A stretch of DNA of 64,000 bases from an uncultured Caryophanales bacterium (GCA_905206805.1 CAJLIR010000007.1:9363-73362); one strand, 5' to 3'; positions 33,106 to 43,054 are shown, numbered from the stretch's first letter. Notes: generated from the sequence alone by a model not told the origin. Numbers and translations are program-made.

Positions 33106-35250
33106 TTATTTTTTTTGCGTATAATTTAATTCTTCTTTTAATTTATTGATAGATAAAATATCATATCTAAATTCTTTTTCTTTCAAACATTCAGGAATAT
33201 ATTCACTATATTTTTTATTAATTTCAATATCATCTAATTTAATATCTTCTATTTTTATTTTATCGTTTATTATTTTATTTACAATATCCTTTACATTTTT
33301 TTCTGTAATTAAACCATTTACTTTTATTCCAAGCGGTATTCCATTACACTTTAAAATTTCATTATTGTATCCCTCATTTTGAATAATATATGAAAGTGTA
33401 GTTAAAGCTTTAGTTCCAAGAAATGGAAATATAATTTTATCATCACCACTATTAATAACTATTTTTTCATCCATTTTATTCTTTTTAAATATATTTCTGT
33501 TTTTTTCTAGTAATTTTCTACTATTATCTTTTAGGTAAGCATAGACTTCATTTCCAAGCAAAATCTCTTTCATTTTATTTATTATTTTAAAATCTATATT
33601 AGTTGTAATATTAGATTTCCAAGTATTTACACTTTCACCACTACTTTGTTTTGTATATACCTTAAATTTATTTTCGTCTATACTAGTTACCTCCCAAGTT
33701 CTCCCAGCTAGTTTTAATTTAGAACCAATTTTAACATTTTCTGTAATAATTCCAATTTGTTTTGAATCACCATATACAACGTATTCTAACTTATTTTGAA
33801 ATACTGAAAAAAATTTATAATTATTAACCATTTTATCAATTTTTTGCCCTATTATTAATTCGTTTGAATCAGTTAATTCTAAATGACCTATTTTTATTAA
33901 ATGGTTTAGTAAAATTTTATAGTCTTCTTTCGTGATATTTTTAAATGCTTCAATCGTTAACATATAACTTGCTAAAGAAGCTGGTGTAATACTATGGACT
34001 GATACTATATGACTTATTGTTTGATGATATAATATTTCATAAGGATATTTTGGTATTATTAATGGTTCAACCCATTTTTCTTTTAAATATATTTCTATTA
34101 TTGCAATACACATAATAATATCAAAATCGATATTTTCATAAAAATTTTCTTTTTTTTCTGTTTCACTTTTATCAAATAAGAAAAGCATAACCGATTTACC
34201 ATTTCTTCTACCTGATCTACCAAGTCTTTGCACAAAACTTGATACACTAAATGGAGTACTAGTTTCTATAATTCTATCTAGGTTTCCTAAATCAATTCCA
34301 AGTTCTAATGTTAATGTAGCACAAGTTACTATTTTTTTGTCAGTGTTTTTCATTAAATCTTCTGTATCTTCTCTTAAGTTTGTACTAACACTTCCGTGAT
34401 GAGTATAGTAAACATCATCTGTTTTATTTATTTTTGCCATTTCTTTTAAAGAAGAAACATTTTCTTCGACACTAGCTCTTGATTCAGAAAAAACAATACA
34501 TTTCTGATTTAGGGAATTTTTATATAATGATTCATAGAATTCCTTTTTATCATTATAACTTTCTAACATAAGACTAATTGTTCTAGTTTTTGAATCGCAT
34601 TTTGGTGTAGAACAATTTCTTTTAGTATCACTATTAAGCCAAATTTCCACTTCACTATAATCTTTTAAGGTAGCAGATAAGCCTATTCTTCTTGGTACAT
34701 GATTTATTATTCTTGATAATCTAGTTAAACAAGAATTTAGTTGAATTCCTCTTTCTGTTCCAATAAAATAATGTATCTCGTCTATAACTATATATCTTAA
34801 ATCTGAAAACATTTTATAGACATCACTAGTTTTATTCATTAGTAGTGCCTCTAAGGATTCTGGTGTTATTTGTATTATACCATTTGGTTCTGTTATTATT
34901 TTATCTTTTCTATTTTGACTTGCATCTCCGTGCCATTTAGTAACCTTAAGATCAGCTTCTTTAAGTAATTCATTTAATCTTGAAAATTGATCATTTATTA
35001 GAGCTTTTAATGGGCTAATATATAAAATACTAACTGATGAACTAGGATTATTGTATATATCAGTTAAAATTGGTAAAAATGCAGCTTCTGTTTTTCCACT
35101 TGCAGTAGAAGACGTTAAAAGCAAATTGTCATCACTATTAAATATAACATTACAACTTGCAATTTGAATATCTCTTAAACTCTCCCAATTATTTCTATAT
35201 ATATAATCTTTAATAAAGGGAGCTAATTTAGAAAATGCATCATTCATCAT
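33106..35250 (-). CDS. Lhr-like DEAD/DEAH helicase, SngC-like (Shango)
   Basis: The 714-residue protein has all SF2 helicase motifs: TSSTASGKTEAAFLPIL (Walker A, about 45-60), LYISPLKALINDQF (Ia), ITPESLEALL (Ib), YIVIDEIHYFIG (Walker B), RRIGLSATLKD (III), TLTLELGIDLGNLDRI (V) and FVQRLGRSGRR (VI). It belongs to the Lhr-like group. It overlaps the ATPase gene by four bases. In Shango the helicase (SngC) works with a TerB protein and an ATPase against phages; gene order here is A-B-C in transcription sense. Confidence 0.85.
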   Translation of the reverse strand: MMNDAFSKLAPFIKDYIYRNNWESLRDIQIASCNVIFNSDDNLLLTSSTASGKTEAAFLPILTDIYNNPSSSVSILYISPLKALINDQFSRLNELLKEADLKVTKWHGDASQNRKDKIITEPNGIIQITPESLEALLMNKTSDVYKMFSDLRYIVIDEIHYFIGTERGIQLNSCLTRLSRIINHVPRRIGLSATLKDYSEVEIWLNSDTKRNCSTPKCDSKTRTISLMLESYNDKKEFYESLYKNSLNQKCIVFSESRASVEENVSSLKEMAKINKTDDVYYTHHGSVSTNLREDTEDLMKNTDKKIVTCATLTLELGIDLGNLDRIIETSTPFSVSSFVQRLGRSGRRNGKSVMLFLFDKSETEKKENFYENIDFDIIMCIAIIEIYLKEKWVEPLIIPKYPYEILYHQTISHIVSVHSITPASLASYMLTIEAFKNITKEDYKILLNHLIKIGHLELTDSNELIIGQKIDKMVNNYKFFSVFQNKLEYVVYGDSKQIGIITENVKIGSKLKLAGRTWEVTSIDENKFKVYTKQSSGESVNTWKSNITTNIDFKIINKMKEILLGNEVYAYLKDNSRKLLEKNRNIFKKNKMDEKIVINSGDDKIIFPFLGTKALTTLSYIIQNEGYNNEILKCNGIPLGIKVNGLITEKNVKDIVNKIINDKIKIEDIKLDDIEINKKYSEYIPECLKEKEFRYDILSINKLKEELNYTQKK

Positions 35251-36569
35251 AATTCAAAATCCGCAAATTCTGCATTAATTTCTTCATCGTTTGTAGTTGA
35301 CTTAGTATATTTAAAATCATCACCATTTATAATTTCTAATAAATTCTTATCTGGATACTGATATAGAGTATTTAAAAGTTCAATATAATCTCTAATAACT
35401 TCTCTTGGTGTAATATGCGAATCTGCCCCAATCCTTGCGTATTCTGTTTTAATAAATTCTATCATATCATTTTCAGTTATTTTTGTTTGATAGTTATATA
35501 AACCACAATGTATATGTGTTAATTTTTCTATTAGAATTGTCATTTCTTCTTTAGTTAAAGCTTGAAGTTTAATAATAGGCGCTAAAAAATCACGACAATC
35601 ATCTCTAGAAAATCTACTATCTTCTAATCTTGATTTTAATGCTTCGTAACTAAATATACCGCGTTTCGTATCTAATACACATTGTTCAGTTCCACTCATA
35701 ATAATTCCTAAATATTTAGCTTTTCCTTGTAATGTATCATTATATAGTGTTAATATTTTTTCATAGTTATATTGACGTGAAATTTGATTTGGAATTTTAT
35801 AGATATTAACTAATTCGTCAATTAATAAAAGCATTCCTTTATATCCCGCCATTACCATAAATTGTGCGAAAATTTTTATATATTCATACCAGTCTTCGTC
35901 TGTTATTAGTAAATTTATTCCTAATTCTTGTTTTACTTCAGTTTTATTATTATATTCTCCTCTTAACCATTTAAGCGCATTGTTTTTTAAAGTATCATTT
36001 GATTCCATATATCCTTTAAAATATAAATTAATTATTTTAGCAAATTCAAAACCGTGAACAAGGCCTTCAATACAACTTGTTTTTTCATATATTTTTGCTT
36101 CCATTAAACTTACAAATTTGAAATCACTTGGTGTTATATTGTTTTGTTCTATTACTTCATTTTGAATGCTTGCTATCCAACGCTCTAAAATAAGTGGTAG
36201 TGCTCCTCCATCTGGTCTTGTTTTAGTTGACATATTTTGAATTAATTCTCGGTATGTTGCAAGACCTTGTCCTTTATTTCCCACTAACCTTCTATCAGGT
36301 GAAAGGTCTGCATCTACTACTACAAATCCTTTTTCCATAACATGTGATCTAATAGTTTGAAGTAAAAAACTTTTACCACTTCCGTATTTTCCAACAATAA
36401 ATCTAAATGTTGCCCCTCCACTTTCTATTATACTAACATCATTTAATAAAGCATTTATTTCATTTTCACGTCCTACTGCAATATATCCTAAACCGGTTCT
36501 TGGAACTACACCACCCTTTAGGGCATTCATAAGCATAGTTGCAATTCTTTTTGGTACTACCTCATTCAT
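35247..36569 (-). CDS. DUF2791/BrxD-like ATPase, SngB-like (Shango)
   Basis: The 440-residue protein matches the DUF2791 (BREX BrxD-like) P-loop family: PRTGLGYIAVGRENEI, Walker A FIVGKYGSGKSFLLQTIRSH (about 58-75), VVDADLSPDRRLVGNKGQGL, and LLIDELVNIYKIPNQISRQY as Walker B. The start follows GGAGG. It is coupled to the downstream helicase by overlapping codons. BrxD/SngB and Lhr helicases occur together in several phage-defence systems; the TerB partner upstream points to Shango rather than BREX. Confidence 0.85.
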   Translation of the reverse strand: MNEVVPKRIATMLMNALKGGVVPRTGLGYIAVGRENEINALLNDVSIIESGGATFRFIVGKYGSGKSFLLQTIRSHVMEKGFVVVDADLSPDRRLVGNKGQGLATYRELIQNMSTKTRPDGGALPLILERWIASIQNEVIEQNNITPSDFKFVSLMEAKIYEKTSCIEGLVHGFEFAKIINLYFKGYMESNDTLKNNALKWLRGEYNNKTEVKQELGINLLITDEDWYEYIKIFAQFMVMAGYKGMLLLIDELVNIYKIPNQISRQYNYEKILTLYNDTLQGKAKYLGIIMSGTEQCVLDTKRGIFSYEALKSRLEDSRFSRDDCRDFLAPIIKLQALTKEEMTILIEKLTHIHCGLYNYQTKITENDMIEFIKTEYARIGADSHITPREVIRDYIELLNTLYQYPDKNLLEIINGDDFKYTKSTTNDEEINAEFADFEL

Positions 36570-36580
36570 ATAATTACCTC

Positions 36581-38329
36581 CTATAATTTTTCTTTTAATG
36601 AATCTATATATTCTGCATATATTATAATTTCATCACTATTATCTTCAATTAGGTTGTCTCCTATTGTTTCTAAAGCAACTTTATTTATATTCTCAATCAT
36701 TATTTCAAATAAAATATTATTTTGTTTAGAATAATCTATTAAATTATTTCTTGGTTCGTTATTAACAATCTTTTTTAAAAAATCTAATTCAATATTATTT
36801 AAATTATCAACTAAATTCTTAAATATATCTTGTGAACTATTTATTATTTCTATCTCTATTTGTTCTTCCTTTTCTAGATAATTTTCTTCTTCTACAATTA
36901 ATTTTTCTTGAATTCTACTTGATGATTTTCTAATTTCATTAAATTTATTCGCATCAATTACTATTTCTTCTTTTTTTTCTTTTGTAATAATATTATTTAT
37001 TTCAGTTTTATGCTCAATTAAATATTTCTTTATTGTATTATTTATAATCATATTAAATTTTTTATCTGTAACAACAGAATATAATTCTGCATTACTTGAT
37101 AATTCGTCAAGTGAACTAATATTTACTTTTAAGTTTTTGGAAAATTTCAAACATTCTCTTAAAGTTATCTCTATGTTTTTTAATATATAACCAACTATAC
37201 ATTTTGAATATTGAGATAATTCAAATGTTTCTTTATAGTAATTATTGCCTTTTTTATAATATGTTTCTAAATTTTTAAATTTAAAGACAAAATCGCTTTC
37301 TAATTTATTGTTAAAATATATTGCGTTTTCGTAAACATTCCAATATTTTTTCTTGAATTCACCGAATGTAATATTCACAAAAGATACATTATTTTCACTA
37401 AAATATTTATCAAAGTTTTTAAAAATTTCTGGAATAACTAAATTAATTAAAAAACTATATTTATGTTCCATAATTTTACTTTTTAAAATATGATAGTTTG
37501 AAATTGAATCAAGAAATTCTAATTTATTTTCATAGTTTCCGATTAAAATTTCACTAATATCTTCTAAATTATCGTTATTCTTTATAGGAAACTCTTCTTC
37601 GATTAAGTTGAAGTCAATATTTATTCTATTTATTATGTAATAATCTTTTACCCAATTTGATAGGTATTTATCAAAACTGTTATCAAAAACTCTATAATTT
37701 TGCCATAAATCAATAATTTTATTTAATCCATCTATTTCATTTTTTACGCCAATTTTATTTAACAATTCATAAATATATAAAAATACATAAGATTTTTCTG
37801 TTTGTTTATATAATTTATTTCTTATTAAAGTACGCCACGAAAAATAACTACGCAACTGGTATATAGTTAGATTGTTATATACTGGATTATTTTTATTACA
37901 TGGTACATTTATATCATAGTTATCTACATAGTCATCCATAAATGTTCCTTGCAAGTAAAAAAGTTTATTGGTATCTGTTACATTGCTTGCTGATAATGCT
38001 TTCATTTGTCTTAAACGCGATATTTTTTTCTTTTCAATAGAGAATTGTTCTGTTTGATTTACTGGTTCATTTGTATATTTGTTCTGATTAAATTTTTTAG
38101 GATCTATTTTATAACTATTAAATGTTTCATTTACTTTATTATTTTTTAGTTTAGTTGTATTATTTTTTTTACTAGAAATTTTTTTATACTTTCTTTTTGT
38201 TTTTTTCTTTTTCAAAATACCATATAAAACAAAGGCTAAAACTACTAATGTATAGAATGTATTATCAATAGAGCCTTTTATAATCATTATTACAAAATAT
38301 ATTCCAACTATTATTGAAGCAAACTTCAT
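36581..38329 (-). CDS. TerB_N-domain membrane protein, SngA-like (Shango)
   Basis: Start 38329 (MKFASIIVGIYFVIM) follows GGTGAT. The 582-residue protein has two short spans at the N-terminus (about 4-16 and 24-38), a basic linker, then the TerB_N domain with its LTIYQLRSYFSWRTLIRNKL signature and YVFLYIYELLNKIG. The C-terminal part resembles TerB-C, with a charged region (LIVEEENYLEKEEQIEIEII) before the last helices. In Shango, TerB-domain SngA is encoded beside an ATPase and a helicase; both follow at once here (11-base gap). The membrane anchor suggests sensing at the envelope. Confidence 0.8.
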   Translation of the reverse strand: MKFASIIVGIYFVIMIIKGSIDNTFYTLVVLAFVLYGILKKKKTKRKYKKISSKKNNTTKLKNNKVNETFNSYKIDPKKFNQNKYTNEPVNQTEQFSIEKKKISRLRQMKALSASNVTDTNKLFYLQGTFMDDYVDNYDINVPCNKNNPVYNNLTIYQLRSYFSWRTLIRNKLYKQTEKSYVFLYIYELLNKIGVKNEIDGLNKIIDLWQNYRVFDNSFDKYLSNWVKDYYIINRINIDFNLIEEEFPIKNNDNLEDISEILIGNYENKLEFLDSISNYHILKSKIMEHKYSFLINLVIPEIFKNFDKYFSENNVSFVNITFGEFKKKYWNVYENAIYFNNKLESDFVFKFKNLETYYKKGNNYYKETFELSQYSKCIVGYILKNIEITLRECLKFSKNLKVNISSLDELSSNAELYSVVTDKKFNMIINNTIKKYLIEHKTEINNIITKEKKEEIVIDANKFNEIRKSSSRIQEKLIVEEENYLEKEEQIEIEIINSSQDIFKNLVDNLNNIELDFLKKIVNNEPRNNLIDYSKQNNILFEIMIENINKVALETIGDNLIEDNSDEIIIYAEYIDSLKEKL

Positions 38330-38392
38330 ATTATCACCATTCAATCATTCTAATTATACCAAAATAATTAACAAAAAAGAATAATCATTAGA

Positions 38393-39088
38393 TTATTTCT
38401 TTTTTTTCCGACTATTATTAATTTCCTTTTTTATACCATCAGTAATATTTTTAATACCAGCTTGAAGAGTTGGGAAAGCTTTCATAAGTCTCTTAGTAAA
38501 AATTGATTTTGAAATTAATACCTCTCTTACGTATTTTGTAATTTCTTCCGTACTGTCTTTTGTTACTGATTTTACAGTTGATTTTACATTAGAAATTATT
38601 TTAAATGATAAAATATTATCTATCAAAAATATTACCAATATCGAATAAAATATTATATCATACGCTGGTTCTGGAATTGAATTTAATAAGTTAATTAAAG
38701 GTGGGTTTACAACATACATTACAAAACAGGCTAATGCACCAAATGCCCACATTGTTTCTAAACAAATTCTTCCATTTATATTAAATTTTTTATCAGAATA
38801 ATCCCACCATCTAGTTTTAAATATTTTTTCCATTATAAAACTAGTTGAATATTCCAAAACTGAACAAATAAATATTGCCATTACAAATAACGCGATTGGA
38901 TCATTCATAAATTTTGTTAAAAAGAAAACAATACTAATTCCACCAAAACCATATATTGGACAATATGGACCTATTAAAAATCCTCTATTTACAAAACGTT
39001 TATCACGAACTAACACACCAATTACTTCAATTGACCAACCAATAAATGAATATATAATAAATAAAAGAAAATACATTTTTATATTCAT
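38393..39088 (-). CDS. CmpB-type putative ABC-transporter-like membrane protein
   Basis: The 231-residue protein has about five membrane spans and the conserved segments of the ABC_trans_CmpB family: FLLFIIYSFIGWSIEVIG, FVNRGFLIGPYCPIYGFGG, TRWWDYSDKKFNINGRICLE. The basic C-terminus ends SRKKKK. The family occurs widely in Bacillota without proven function. It is not part of the Shango-like set (separate leader). Confidence 0.85.
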   Translation of the reverse strand: MNIKMYFLLFIIYSFIGWSIEVIGVLVRDKRFVNRGFLIGPYCPIYGFGGISIVFFLTKFMNDPIALFVMAIFICSVLEYSTSFIMEKIFKTRWWDYSDKKFNINGRICLETMWAFGALACFVMYVVNPPLINLLNSIPEPAYDIIFYSILVIFLIDNILSFKIISNVKSTVKSVTKDSTEEITKYVREVLISKSIFTKRLMKAFPTLQAGIKNITDGIKKEINNSRKKKK

Positions 39089-39161
39089 ACAACACCTACT
39101 TTTAGTACATTATAATATATTTTATAGTATAAATCAATTGCAGAACTTAAATAGTATTTAG

Positions 39162-39194
39162 AAAAAAAAAAAAAAACATTGATTTCTCAATGTT
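39162..39194 (-). terminator. Terminator of the first tRNA operon
   Basis: AACATTGA and TCAATGTT (39175-39194) form a stem followed on the minus strand by a long T-run, 13 bases past tRNA-Ala. Confidence 0.8.
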
Positions 39195-39206
39195 ATATAT
39201 CTATAA

Positions 39207-39282
39207 TGGTGGAGCATAGGAGGATCGAACTCCTGACCTCCACGGTGCAAACGTGGCGCTCTCCCAGCTGAGCTAATACCCC
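39207..39282 (-). tRNA. tRNA-Ala(TGC)
   Basis: A complete cloverleaf with encoded CCA; the anticodon loop TTTGCAC gives TGC. Last gene of an eight-tRNA cluster. Confidence 0.96.
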
Positions 39283-39290
39283 ATTATAAA

Positions 39291-39367
39291 TGGTCGGGAA
39301 AACAGGATTTGAACCTGCAACCCCTTGGTCCCAAACCAAGTGCACTACCAAGTTGTGCTATTTCCCG
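39291..39367 (-). tRNA. tRNA-Pro(TGG)
   Basis: Acceptor CGGGAAA pairs with TTTCCCG, then A and CCA; anticodon loop TTTGGGA gives TGG. Confidence 0.96.
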
Positions 39368-39370
39368 AAG

Positions 39371-39447
39371 TGGTGCGCCCGATAGGAGTCGAACCCATAG
39401 CCTTTTGATCCGTAGTCAAACGATCTATCCAATTGATCTACGAGCGC
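39371..39447 (-). tRNA. tRNA-Arg(ACG)
   Basis: Acceptor GCGCTCG pairs with CGGGCGC (one G-U), then A and CCA; anticodon loop CTACGGA gives ACG, which is read as inosine-34 after deamination. Confidence 0.96.
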
Positions 39448-39472
39448 ACTTAGTTTTTTTCTTAATTATAAA

Positions 39473-39548
39473 TGGTGGCTCCAGGTGGAATTGAACCACC
39501 GACACCAAGATTTTCAGTCTTGTGCTCTGCCGACTGAGCTATAGAGCC
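39473..39548 (-). tRNA. tRNA-Phe(GAA)
   Basis: Acceptor GGCTCTA pairs with TGGAGCC, then A and CCA; anticodon loop CTGAAAA gives GAA. Confidence 0.96.
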
Positions 39549-39556
39549 AAAATAAA

Positions 39557-39632
39557 TGGCGGTTCCGACGAGAATTGAACTCGCGATCTTCTGCGTGACA
39601 GGCAGACGTGATAACCGCTACACTACGGAACC
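39557..39632 (-). tRNA. tRNA-Asp(GTC)
   Basis: Complete cloverleaf with encoded CCA; anticodon loop CTGTCAC gives GTC. Confidence 0.96.
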
Positions 39633-39633
39633 A

Positions 39634-39710
<77 letters not shown>

Positions 39711-39731
39711 ATATCAAAAATATAAATCAAA

Positions 39732-39824
39732 TGGCGGAGAAAGAGGGATTCGAACCCCCGCGCCGGTTACCCGACCTCCTGGTTTTCAAGACCAGTCCCT
39801 TCAACCAGACTTGGGTATTTCTCC
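39732..39824 (-). tRNA. tRNA-Ser(TGA)
   Basis: Class II tRNA of 93 bases with a long variable arm; anticodon loop CTTGAAA gives TGA; CCA encoded. Confidence 0.95.
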
Positions 39825-39833
39825 AAAAATAAA

Positions 39834-39922
39834 TGGTGCCTAAGGCCGGACTTGAACCGGCACGGGATTTGACTCCCGCAGGATTTTAAGTCCTGTGCGT
39901 CTACCAATTTCGCCACTCAGGC
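39834..39922 (-). tRNA. tRNA-Leu(TAA)
   Basis: Class II tRNA of 89 bases with a long variable arm; anticodon loop CTTAAAA gives TAA; CCA encoded. First gene of the eight-tRNA cluster, and a substrate of the TrmL encoded at 17096. Confidence 0.95.
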
Positions 39923-40061
39923 ATCAATATCGCTTTGATATCCATTTCTTTATAAAATAAAGGCAATAATCAAATTGACTACTTAATTATATAATAAAAT
40001 TTTTGATTTGGCAACTATTTTTTTGAATTTTTTTATATTTTTATTATTTATCTTAAAAAAA

Positions 40062-40091
40062 TTAACTTATTTTAATGAGTTATGCTATAAT
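40062..40091 (+). promoter_or_regulatory. Promoter of the D,D-carboxypeptidase gene
   Basis: TTAACT (40062-40067), 18 bases, TATAAT (40086-40091). It lies downstream of an in-frame ATG at 40075, so translation starts at 40114. Confidence 0.6.
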
Positions 40092-40113
40092 ATCTATCAT
40101 AGAGGGAGTATTT

Positions 40114-41337
40114 ATGAAACGATTTTTGCTTTTTTTTACATTCGTCATATCATTTTTATATGGTGCAAATATATGTTATGCAGAAGAGTTAGATATTTAT
40201 TCAAAGTCTGCTATTTTATACAATATGGATGATGACATTATATTATATGAAAAAAATTCAGAAGAAAGAACTTCAATCGCAAGTTTAACTAAAATAATGA
40301 CTTGTATTATTGCAATAGAAAATATAGATAATTTAGATCAAAAAATAATTTTAAAAAATGATGTTTTTACTGGTCTTGCAGAAGCTGGTGCTTCAGTTGC
40401 TGGTTTTAGAGTCGGTGAAAATGTAACATTTCGTGATTTATTAATGGGTGCATTGTTACCATCTGGGGCTGATGCTACACGTGCACTTGCCTTGAATATT
40501 TCTGGAAGTGAAAGTGAATTTGTAAATTTAATGAACAAAAAAGCAATTGAACTTGGGCTTAAAAACACTCATTTTGAAAATACAACTGGGTTAGAAAGTA
40601 GTAACCACTATTCTACCGTAAAGGATATATCTATAATATTAAAATATGCCTTAAAAAATCAAACATTTAAAGATATGTACACAACTAGAGAATATACAAC
40701 TACTAGTAATTTGACATTTTATAGTACATTAAAAAAAATTTCAAACAATTATTCTTTTGATGTTTCTAATATTCTAGGTTCAAAAACAGGTTACACTGAT
40801 GAAGCTGGTTTATGTATGTCAAGTATTGCAAACTACAACGGTGTCAATTATTTATTAGTTACAGCCGGAGCCGATTATCGAGGTAATGTACCAAGACAAT
40901 TACTTGATGCTATGACAATTTATAATTTTTATTCTACAAATTATGGTTATAAAAATATAATTAATACAGGCGATTATATCAAAACAATCAATGAAGAATA
41001 TTCAACTAAAGAAAAATATGATATTACATCACCAATTACAATTAGTAAATTCTTAAATAATTCTTTCAATGAAGATAAAATAAAATATGAATACAGCGGA
41101 TTAGATAAAATCTCATACAAAAATAAGATTGGTGATAAATTAGGTAGTGTAAATATAATATATGATGATAACATAATAGATACGTTTGATGTATTCTTAA
41201 CTGAAACTATAAATTTTAGTCTATTGACATTTTTATTACAAACTAAGCTAATATATTTAATTGGTGCTACAATAATAATTTTATTAATTATCATTTGTTT
41301 TTTTAAAAAGAGAAAAGATATTAAGAAAAAGTCTTAA
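40114..41337 (+). CDS. D-alanyl-D-alanine carboxypeptidase (DacA/DacF-like)
   Basis: Start 40114 follows AGAGGGAG. The 407-residue protein has a signal peptide (FLLFFTFVISFLYGANICYA), a peptidase S11 domain with SIASLTKIMT (SxxK), LLPSGADATRAL (second motif, SGA-D in place of the common SxN) and LGSKTGYTDEAGLCM (KTG). A C-terminal beta domain and a C-terminal span (LIYLIGATIIILLIIICFF) with basic tail KKRKDIKKKS anchor it. It trims peptidoglycan stem peptides. Its 3' end overlaps the convergent FAD gene by 17 bases. Confidence 0.92.
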   Translation: MKRFLLFFTFVISFLYGANICYAEELDIYSKSAILYNMDDDIILYEKNSEERTSIASLTKIMTCIIAIENIDNLDQKIILKNDVFTGLAEAGASVAGFRVGENVTFRDLLMGALLPSGADATRALALNISGSESEFVNLMNKKAIELGLKNTHFENTTGLESSNHYSTVKDISIILKYALKNQTFKDMYTTREYTTTSNLTFYSTLKKISNNYSFDVSNILGSKTGYTDEAGLCMSSIANYNGVNYLLVTAGADYRGNVPRQLLDAMTIYNFYSTNYGYKNIINTGDYIKTINEEYSTKEKYDITSPITISKFLNNSFNEDKIKYEYSGLDKISYKNKIGDKLGSVNIIYDDNIIDTFDVFLTETINFSLLTFLLQTKLIYLIGATIIILLIIICFFKKRKDIKKKS

Positions 41338-42640
41338 TATCTTTTATGTTCATATATTTTTCTTTCCACTCTTCAATTTCTAAATAAGAATATTCTTTGG
41401 GTATTCTTTTACATAAATTTGAAATTTTTTTAGCTTTTAACAATGCATTACTTAACTCCAATAATATTTTTGGATGAAATACACCATTTTTTCCTTGTTT
41501 AATAATATCTTTAATTGTTAATTCTAGTTTTTTTCCATTGGTAATATCTAACAAGATTTCATCGTTTATTATGTTGTTTTTAAATATTACATCGATATCA
41601 TTAGGATCCATATTAATGAATAGTTCTTTTAATACATCTTTATAGGCCAAATCGTAACCGATTTTTCTATAAAACAAAGTTTGATAATCCCATAAATCTT
41701 CTATTCTATAATCAGTATCCTGCTTTTTTATAATAACCTCTGCAAGAATTTTTGCTGCCTTAGCACACATTGCAAGTCCAGACCCCATTAAAGGTATTGT
41801 CATAAAAGCACTATCGCCTATTGCAGCATATCCATTATACACCATTTGTGAAAGAGGGCGTCTAATTGGAATTCGTTCTATTTGGCCACCTCTTAAAATC
41901 TTACTTCCAATAAAATTGGTTTCCCTAAGCCAACTCAATTCGCTATCTATACCCTTTTTATTAATTGGATAAAATCTTCCAATTAATATATCAACATAAT
42001 TATTTTCTGTTGCAACCCAACAAATTCCACGACTATTTCTTGGCATCAAATATACTTTATATTTTTCATCATTTTCTTTATTTTTTAAACAGTTATAAAA
42101 TGCTCTGTAAACGTAAAATTGCTTATCCATGTCTATTTTACCTTCAATTTTAAATTTTTTAGGTAGAGTACATCTTACTTTACTATTTATTCCACATGCA
42201 TCTATAACTAAGTCAGCATAATAATCACACTCAGTCGTTTTAATTCCAACAACTCTATTATTATCACAAATTGCACGTTCTATTTTTGTATTATAAACCA
42301 TTTTTACACCGTTTCTAATAGCAAAGCGAATCAATATATCATATATTTGTTTTCTTTCCATTTTAACTTCTTTTTCACGAAGTGGTATAGTCGGTTTTTT
42401 TGAGAATTTCAAGGTAGGTGTATAAAATGTCATATCATCCTTATATTCAAAATGCATACTCTTCTTTATCGGTACGCCAGCTGAAATAAATGAATTAATA
42501 TCGAAAATATCCGTCCAATCATATCCCAAATCAGATCTACGTTTTTGTTCAATAACAGTAACGTTAAATCCTCTTTTTGCTAAATTTGCCGCAACAATTA
42601 AACCGCCATGTCCAGCTCCTGCCACTAAAATTTTTTTCAT
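41321..42640 (-). CDS. FAD-dependent oxidoreductase, geranylgeranyl-reductase-like
   Basis: The 439-residue protein starts with a Rossmann FAD site (ILVAGAGHGGLIVAANLAKR, then VTVIEQ). It has DLVIDACGINSKVR and a second FAD motif GYAAIGDSAFMTIPLMGSGL typical of the GGR/p-hydroxybenzoate-hydroxylase group. Members reduce or hydroxylate prenyl or aromatic substrates; the substrate here is unknown. It may act on isoprenoid lipids, which would link it to the IspH fusion, but this is a guess. Confidence 0.8.
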   Translation of the reverse strand: MKKILVAGAGHGGLIVAANLAKRGFNVTVIEQKRRSDLGYDWTDIFDINSFISAGVPIKKSMHFEYKDDMTFYTPTLKFSKKPTIPLREKEVKMERKQIYDILIRFAIRNGVKMVYNTKIERAICDNNRVVGIKTTECDYYADLVIDACGINSKVRCTLPKKFKIEGKIDMDKQFYVYRAFYNCLKNKENDEKYKVYLMPRNSRGICWVATENNYVDILIGRFYPINKKGIDSELSWLRETNFIGSKILRGGQIERIPIRRPLSQMVYNGYAAIGDSAFMTIPLMGSGLAMCAKAAKILAEVIIKKQDTDYRIEDLWDYQTLFYRKIGYDLAYKDVLKELFINMDPNDIDVIFKNNIINDEILLDITNGKKLELTIKDIIKQGKNGVFHPKILLELSNALLKAKKISNLCKRIPKEYSYLEIEEWKEKYMNIKDIKTFS

Positions 42641-42670
42641 AACTTCACCTTTTTATAAAAAAATACGATA

Positions 42671-42696
42671 AAAGCTTTTACAATAGTAAAAGCTTT
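42671..42696 (-). terminator. Terminator of the second tRNA operon
   Basis: AAAGCTTTTAC-AATA-GTAAAAGCTTT forms a perfect 11-bp stem 12 bases past tRNA-Lys; a T-rich stretch follows on the minus strand before the oxidoreductase gene. Confidence 0.6.
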
Positions 42697-42707
42697 AAAA
42701 TTCTAAA

Positions 42708-42783
42708 TGGTGTCCCGTGGCGAACTCGAATCGCCGACCCTTTGATTAAAAGTCAAATGCTCTACCAACTGAGCTAACGGGAC
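42708..42783 (-). tRNA. tRNA-Lys(TTT)
   Basis: Complete cloverleaf with encoded CCA; anticodon loop CTTTTAA gives TTT. Last of five tRNAs in this cluster. Confidence 0.96.
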
Positions 42784-42794
42784 ATAAAATAAGA

Positions 42795-42870
42795 TGGCTG
42801 CCTCGGCTAGATTCGAACTAGCGCAATGCCACAGTCAAAGTGTGGTGCCTTACCGCTTGGCTACGAGGCA
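42795..42870 (-). tRNA. tRNA-Gln(TTG)
   Basis: Acceptor TGCCTCG pairs with CGAGGCA, then G and CCA; anticodon loop CTTTGAC gives TTG. Confidence 0.96.
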
Positions 42871-42884
42871 ATAACACAAACAGA

Positions 42885-42968
42885 TGGTGGAGGGAGATGG
42901 ATTTGAACCATCGAACCCGAAGGAACAGATTTACAGTCTGCCGCGTTTGGCCACTTCGCTATCCCTCC
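42885..42968 (-). tRNA. tRNA-Tyr(GTA)
   Basis: Class II bacterial tRNA of 84 bases with a long variable arm; anticodon loop CTGTAAA gives GTA; CCA encoded. Confidence 0.95.
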
Positions 42969-42974
42969 ATAAAA

Positions 42975-43050
<76 letters not shown>

Positions 43051-43054
43051 ATAA

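Noticed and set aside
33106..36569. A BREX system because of the BrxD-like ATPase and helicase
   Set aside because: No PglX methyltransferase, PglZ phosphatase or BrxC is near; the TerB_N gene fits Shango better.
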